Positions 61,412 through 64,000 of a DNA stretch of 64,000 nt are shown here, piece after piece. Origin of the DNA: Picosynechococcus sp. PCC 7003. Its GTDB lineage: Bacteria > Cyanobacteriota > Cyanobacteriia > Cyanobacteriales > MRBY01. The position numbers and the translations under genes were made by a program. Position 1 is the first letter of the stretch, and every line of letters starts with the position of its first letter. The stretch lies in NCBI RefSeq assembly GCF_001693255.1, contig NZ_CP016474.1:2374661-2438660 (forward strand), read 5' to 3'. Below the pieces are notes generated by a model. The model worked only from the letters and a program-made list of their open reading frames with translations. It was not told the DNA's origin and did not search any database.

Positions 61412-61622
61412 TTGCTTACAATTTGTCCGCCATTCTAGGGGATATTTGCGGGGTAGCCGACTTTTTCATCAAGACTGCGGCGTTTTATCCCATGATCCCC
61501 TAGGCGATCGCCACTACCCAGTTTCTGAAATTAATATCTTTGTCGTCTTTAAGAAATATAGAAAAAAACCCTGATCTTCGGCGTCATTCGTTATCACAGA
61601 AGATAGAATCCGAGGTCATCCC

Positions 61623-64000
61623 ATGGGATCTCAGCGCCGCTTTCTCAAATTTTTCTTATTAGCTTGCCTCACTTGTTTTTTGACAATTACAAGCCTATCC
61701 GGCTGCAACCCAATCCTCCAGATCAGCCAGGTCACAAACCAAGTCACCCCTTTTCCCACCGTTGCCGCCCTCCCCTTACCGGAACGACCCGACTGGATCA
61801 CAGAAATTAGCCCCACCGGAGATGCCGCCGACCTCGCTCAAATTCGGATTCTGTTTAAACATCCCCTGATCCCCGTTGAACGCATCGATACCCCCAAACA
61901 AGAAGATATTCTCAAGCAAATTCAAATTATTCCGCCGATTTCAGGGCAATTTCGCTTCTTAACACCGAAAATGATTGGTTTTCAAGCAGATCAGCCCCTC
62001 CCCAAAGCCACCCGTTTCCAAGTCACCTTAAAGGCTGGCCTCCAAGACTTAGAAAATCACCAACTTGCCCAAGACCTGGCCTGGACATTTCAGACAACCC
62101 AAATTCGCCTCAGTAATTTACCCGGTGTGGTCGGCACTTTACCTGAAGAGGCAGAACCCCTGGGCCTAGAAGAAGAAAGCACGATCACTAGCAACACCCA
62201 ACTCGATCTCGATTCCCTGAAGCAACACACCGTTTTTGTGAGCGGTCAAAGCAGAGTGAAAGCGGTTGTGACGCCTCAAACGCCTCCAGAAGATCCCATT
62301 GCAGACGGTCAATTCGATCCCGAAAAAACCTGGCAATACATTGTTAAACCCCGTCAACCTTTACAGAAAGCAAGTCAATACACCCTAGAATTTCAACCCG
62401 GCATCGCCCCTGACCAAGGTAATCTACCCACGGAAAAAAGTTTTCGCTCTGTCTTTAAAACCTATGCACCACTGCAATATGAAAAAATCGCTTTCTACGG
62501 ACAGCCCGACGCGGGGGGAGCCTATGGCAGATTTGAAAAAGGGAGTGCGCAACTGGTTTTTAATAATGGTTTGGATGCCGATTCTGCCGTGGAAAATATT
62601 AGCCTCAGTCCGAAACCGGAGGGGGATGATCTCGCCATTCGCACCTATCCCGGTAGCCGTTCGGTGGATCTGAATCCGTGGGTATTGAAACCGAATACCG
62701 ATTACACCATTACCATCAGCAAAAATCTTAAGGATCAATACGGACAAACCCTCGGCAAGGATCAAACCCTTACCTATAACCCCGGTGATGTGGCGGCGGA
62801 TATTTGGGCGCAACGGGATCTCAATATTTTTCCGGCGGGGACGGATTTAAATCTTGATATTGAAACAATTAATTTACCAGAAGGAAAATTTCAGGCGGGT
62901 TATCGGGTCGTCCAACCGACGGATTTGGTTTACGCGGACACTGCTTATCCGCAAAGTAACAGCACTGATTTAGTGCCGCCAGAAAGCAATTGGGAAACCA
63001 TTACGGTTAAACAACCGAAAAATCAGTTGGTGAAAACGCCGATTCCGATTCAGGAAAAATTGAAAGGGAATACGGGTTTACTCGCCTACGGGATTACGGC
63101 AAAAACGAACACCTACAAGGATCAGAATAATCAAACCCAATGGCGATCGCCGCAATATTATGGCTTGGTGCAGCTCACGAATTTAGGGGTGTTTGCCCAG
63201 TGGTTTCCGGAGTCGGGGATTGTGCGGGTACATCATCTGGATACGGGGGAAGCGGTGCGTAATGCCAGGGTGGAAATTTATCAGTCGCAGTTAGACAAGA
63301 AAACAAAGGGCAATCCCACCGCTTGTTTTACGGGACAGACCGATGGGGGTGGCAATGTGGTGGTGACGGGGCGCGGTTGGCGCAGTTGTTTGCGGGGTCA
63401 GGATTACGCGCCGAAATTACTCGTGATTGCCCGCGAAAACTCAGATTGGGCATTTACGCGCACCGATGAATATAGCGGTTCCTATGGTTACGGGATTTAT
63501 GCCGATTGGGATAATGGGGAAAGCCAAGCGCGGGGCACAATTTTTAGCGATCGCCAACTCTATCAACCGGGCGAGAAAGCCTATTTTACGGGGGTTGCCT
63601 ATTATTTGAAAAATGGGAAATTGCGGCAGGATATCAACCAAAATTACAAGGTAATCCTGAGTAATCCTGAGGGGAAAGAGACGACGTTAGGGACGTTTCA
63701 GACGAATCGTTATGGCACATTTACCGCAGAATGGGATGTGCCCAAAACGCAGGATTTAGGCAATTACTACCTCCGCGCCGAAGCGTCGAATGGGGTGAAT
63801 ATTTACGGGGATTTTCGGGTCGCTGAATTCCGTCCGCCCAATTTCAAAGTGGATCTCAAGCTGGATCAAAAATTTGCCACGCTGGGCGATCGCCTCACTG
63901 CCACCACCCAGAGCGATTATTTGTTTGGTGCGCCCGTGAGCAACAGCAAAGTGAATTATTACGTCACCCGCAGTCGCGGTTATTTCCAGCCAGAGGGGTG
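61623..64000 (+). CDS. Alpha-2-macroglobulin-family lipoprotein (3' partial)
   Basis: The frame is open from the ATG at 61623 to the end of the window, giving 792 residues of a longer protein; it continues past base 64000. The N-terminus is a lipoprotein signal with lipobox SLSGC. The visible part has beta-rich domains of the YfaS/A2M type: an N-terminal MG1/bait-like region (IVKPRQPLQKASQYTLEFQP), and the MG2-MG3 pattern DRQLYQPGEKAYFTGVAYY with ENSDWAFTRTDEYSGS before it. Bacterial A2Ms are periplasmic protease traps that work with penicillin-binding protein 1C; the thioester motif CxEQ, if present, would be downstream of the window. It is divergent from mutS2 across 211 bases. Confidence 0.85.
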   Translation, partial: MGSQRRFLKFFLLACLTCFLTITSLSGCNPILQISQVTNQVTPFPTVAALPLPERPDWITEISPTGDAADLAQIRILFKHPLIPVERIDTPKQEDILKQIQIIPPISGQFRFLTPKMIGFQADQPLPKATRFQVTLKAGLQDLENHQLAQDLAWTFQTTQIRLSNLPGVVGTLPEEAEPLGLEEESTITSNTQLDLDSLKQHTVFVSGQSRVKAVVTPQTPPEDPIADGQFDPEKTWQYIVKPRQPLQKASQYTLEFQPGIAPDQGNLPTEKSFRSVFKTYAPLQYEKIAFYGQPDAGGAYGRFEKGSAQLVFNNGLDADSAVENISLSPKPEGDDLAIRTYPGSRSVDLNPWVLKPNTDYTITISKNLKDQYGQTLGKDQTLTYNPGDVAADIWAQRDLNIFPAGTDLNLDIETINLPEGKFQAGYRVVQPTDLVYADTAYPQSNSTDLVPPESNWETITVKQPKNQLVKTPIPIQEKLKGNTGLLAYGITAKTNTYKDQNNQTQWRSPQYYGLVQLTNLGVFAQWFPESGIVRVHHLDTGEAVRNARVEIYQSQLDKKTKGNPTACFTGQTDGGGNVVVTGRGWRSCLRGQDYAPKLLVIARENSDWAFTRTDEYSGSYGYGIYADWDNGESQARGTIFSDRQLYQPGEKAYFTGVAYYLKNGKLRQDINQNYKVILSNPEGKETTLGTFQTNRYGTFTAEWDVPKTQDLGNYYLRAEASNGVNIYGDFRVAEFRPPNFKVDLKLDQKFATLGDRLTATTQSDYLFGAPVSNSKVNYYVTRSRGYFQPEG

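Noticed and set aside
1-64000. CRISPR arrays, transposases or prophage genes
   Set aside because: No regular array of repeats with unique spacers, no transposase or integrase reading frame, and no tail or capsid-like genes are present.

Overview
The window is a gene-dense stretch of a cyanobacterial chromosome. The evidence is the very frequent palindrome GCGATCGC (HIP1) inside and between genes, together with cyanobacterium-specific genes: the photosystem I subunits psaI and psaL, the carboxysome shell proteins CcmK3 and CcmK4, Psb32, a ferrochelatase with a chlorophyll-binding tail, a pheophorbide-oxygenase-like Rieske protein and a PilG-to-PilL phototaxis-type cluster. Balanced base composition and the divergent psaI/psaL arrangement suggest the Synechococcus sp. 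PCC 7002 (Picosynechococcus) group; this is an inference, not a proven identity. I saw no prophage, transposase, CRISPR array, rRNA or convincing tRNA.

Layout. 1-8.8 kb: the C-terminal part of a Ski2/DSHCT-type helicase, glmU, a DUF3326 gene followed by a CPBP-type membrane protease, an unexplained structured spacer, a conserved hypothetical protein, and a long siroheme nitrite/sulfite reductase with an extra C-terminal helical domain. 8.8-15 kb: an RND efflux permease and sbcC on the minus strand. 15-19.5 kb: a secreted pentapeptide-repeat protein, then a minus-strand run sixA-gltA-lipoprotein-nadK. 19.5-21.9 kb: divergent psaI and psaL, psb32 and tspO. 22-28.7 kb: a membrane protein, proA, ccmK4-ccmK3, a divergent kinase-fold gene, and a ctaA-type copper ATPase. 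28.8-37.8 kb: a serine hydrolase, a secreted protein made of two 100-residue repeats, a Rieske oxygenase, a prohibitin-like protein, an SLH-domain envelope protein, prepilin peptidase and an ABC1 kinase.

38.3-46.3 kb is the main functional module: pilG-pilH-pilI-pilJ-pilL, a complete chemosensory pathway of the kind that controls type IV pili. It has a PatA-like regulator, a CheY, a CheW, a receptor with HAMP domains, and a single-chain CheA with its own receiver. The prepilin peptidase lies about 2 kb upstream. 46.3-51.3 kb holds a J-domain protein, a MoaD-like protein, pdxH, an aldolase-dehydrogenase fusion and hemH. 51.4-59 kb holds a GGDEF/EAL protein, NfeD, a PP2C phosphatase that overlaps murG tail to tail, a secreted hypothetical protein and a PsiE-like protein. 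59.1-64 kb holds mutS2, whose first 80 or so residues look lost or out of frame, and the start of an alpha-2-macroglobulin-like lipoprotein that runs off the window.

Most of the window is ordinary housekeeping and regulatory chromosome. The places most worth a second look are the mutS2 5' end, the structured spacer at 5361-5620, the doubled cysteine motifs and C-terminal extension of the nitrite/sulfite reductase, the kinase-fold gene facing ccmK3/ccmK4, and the candidate operator at 8745-8785.
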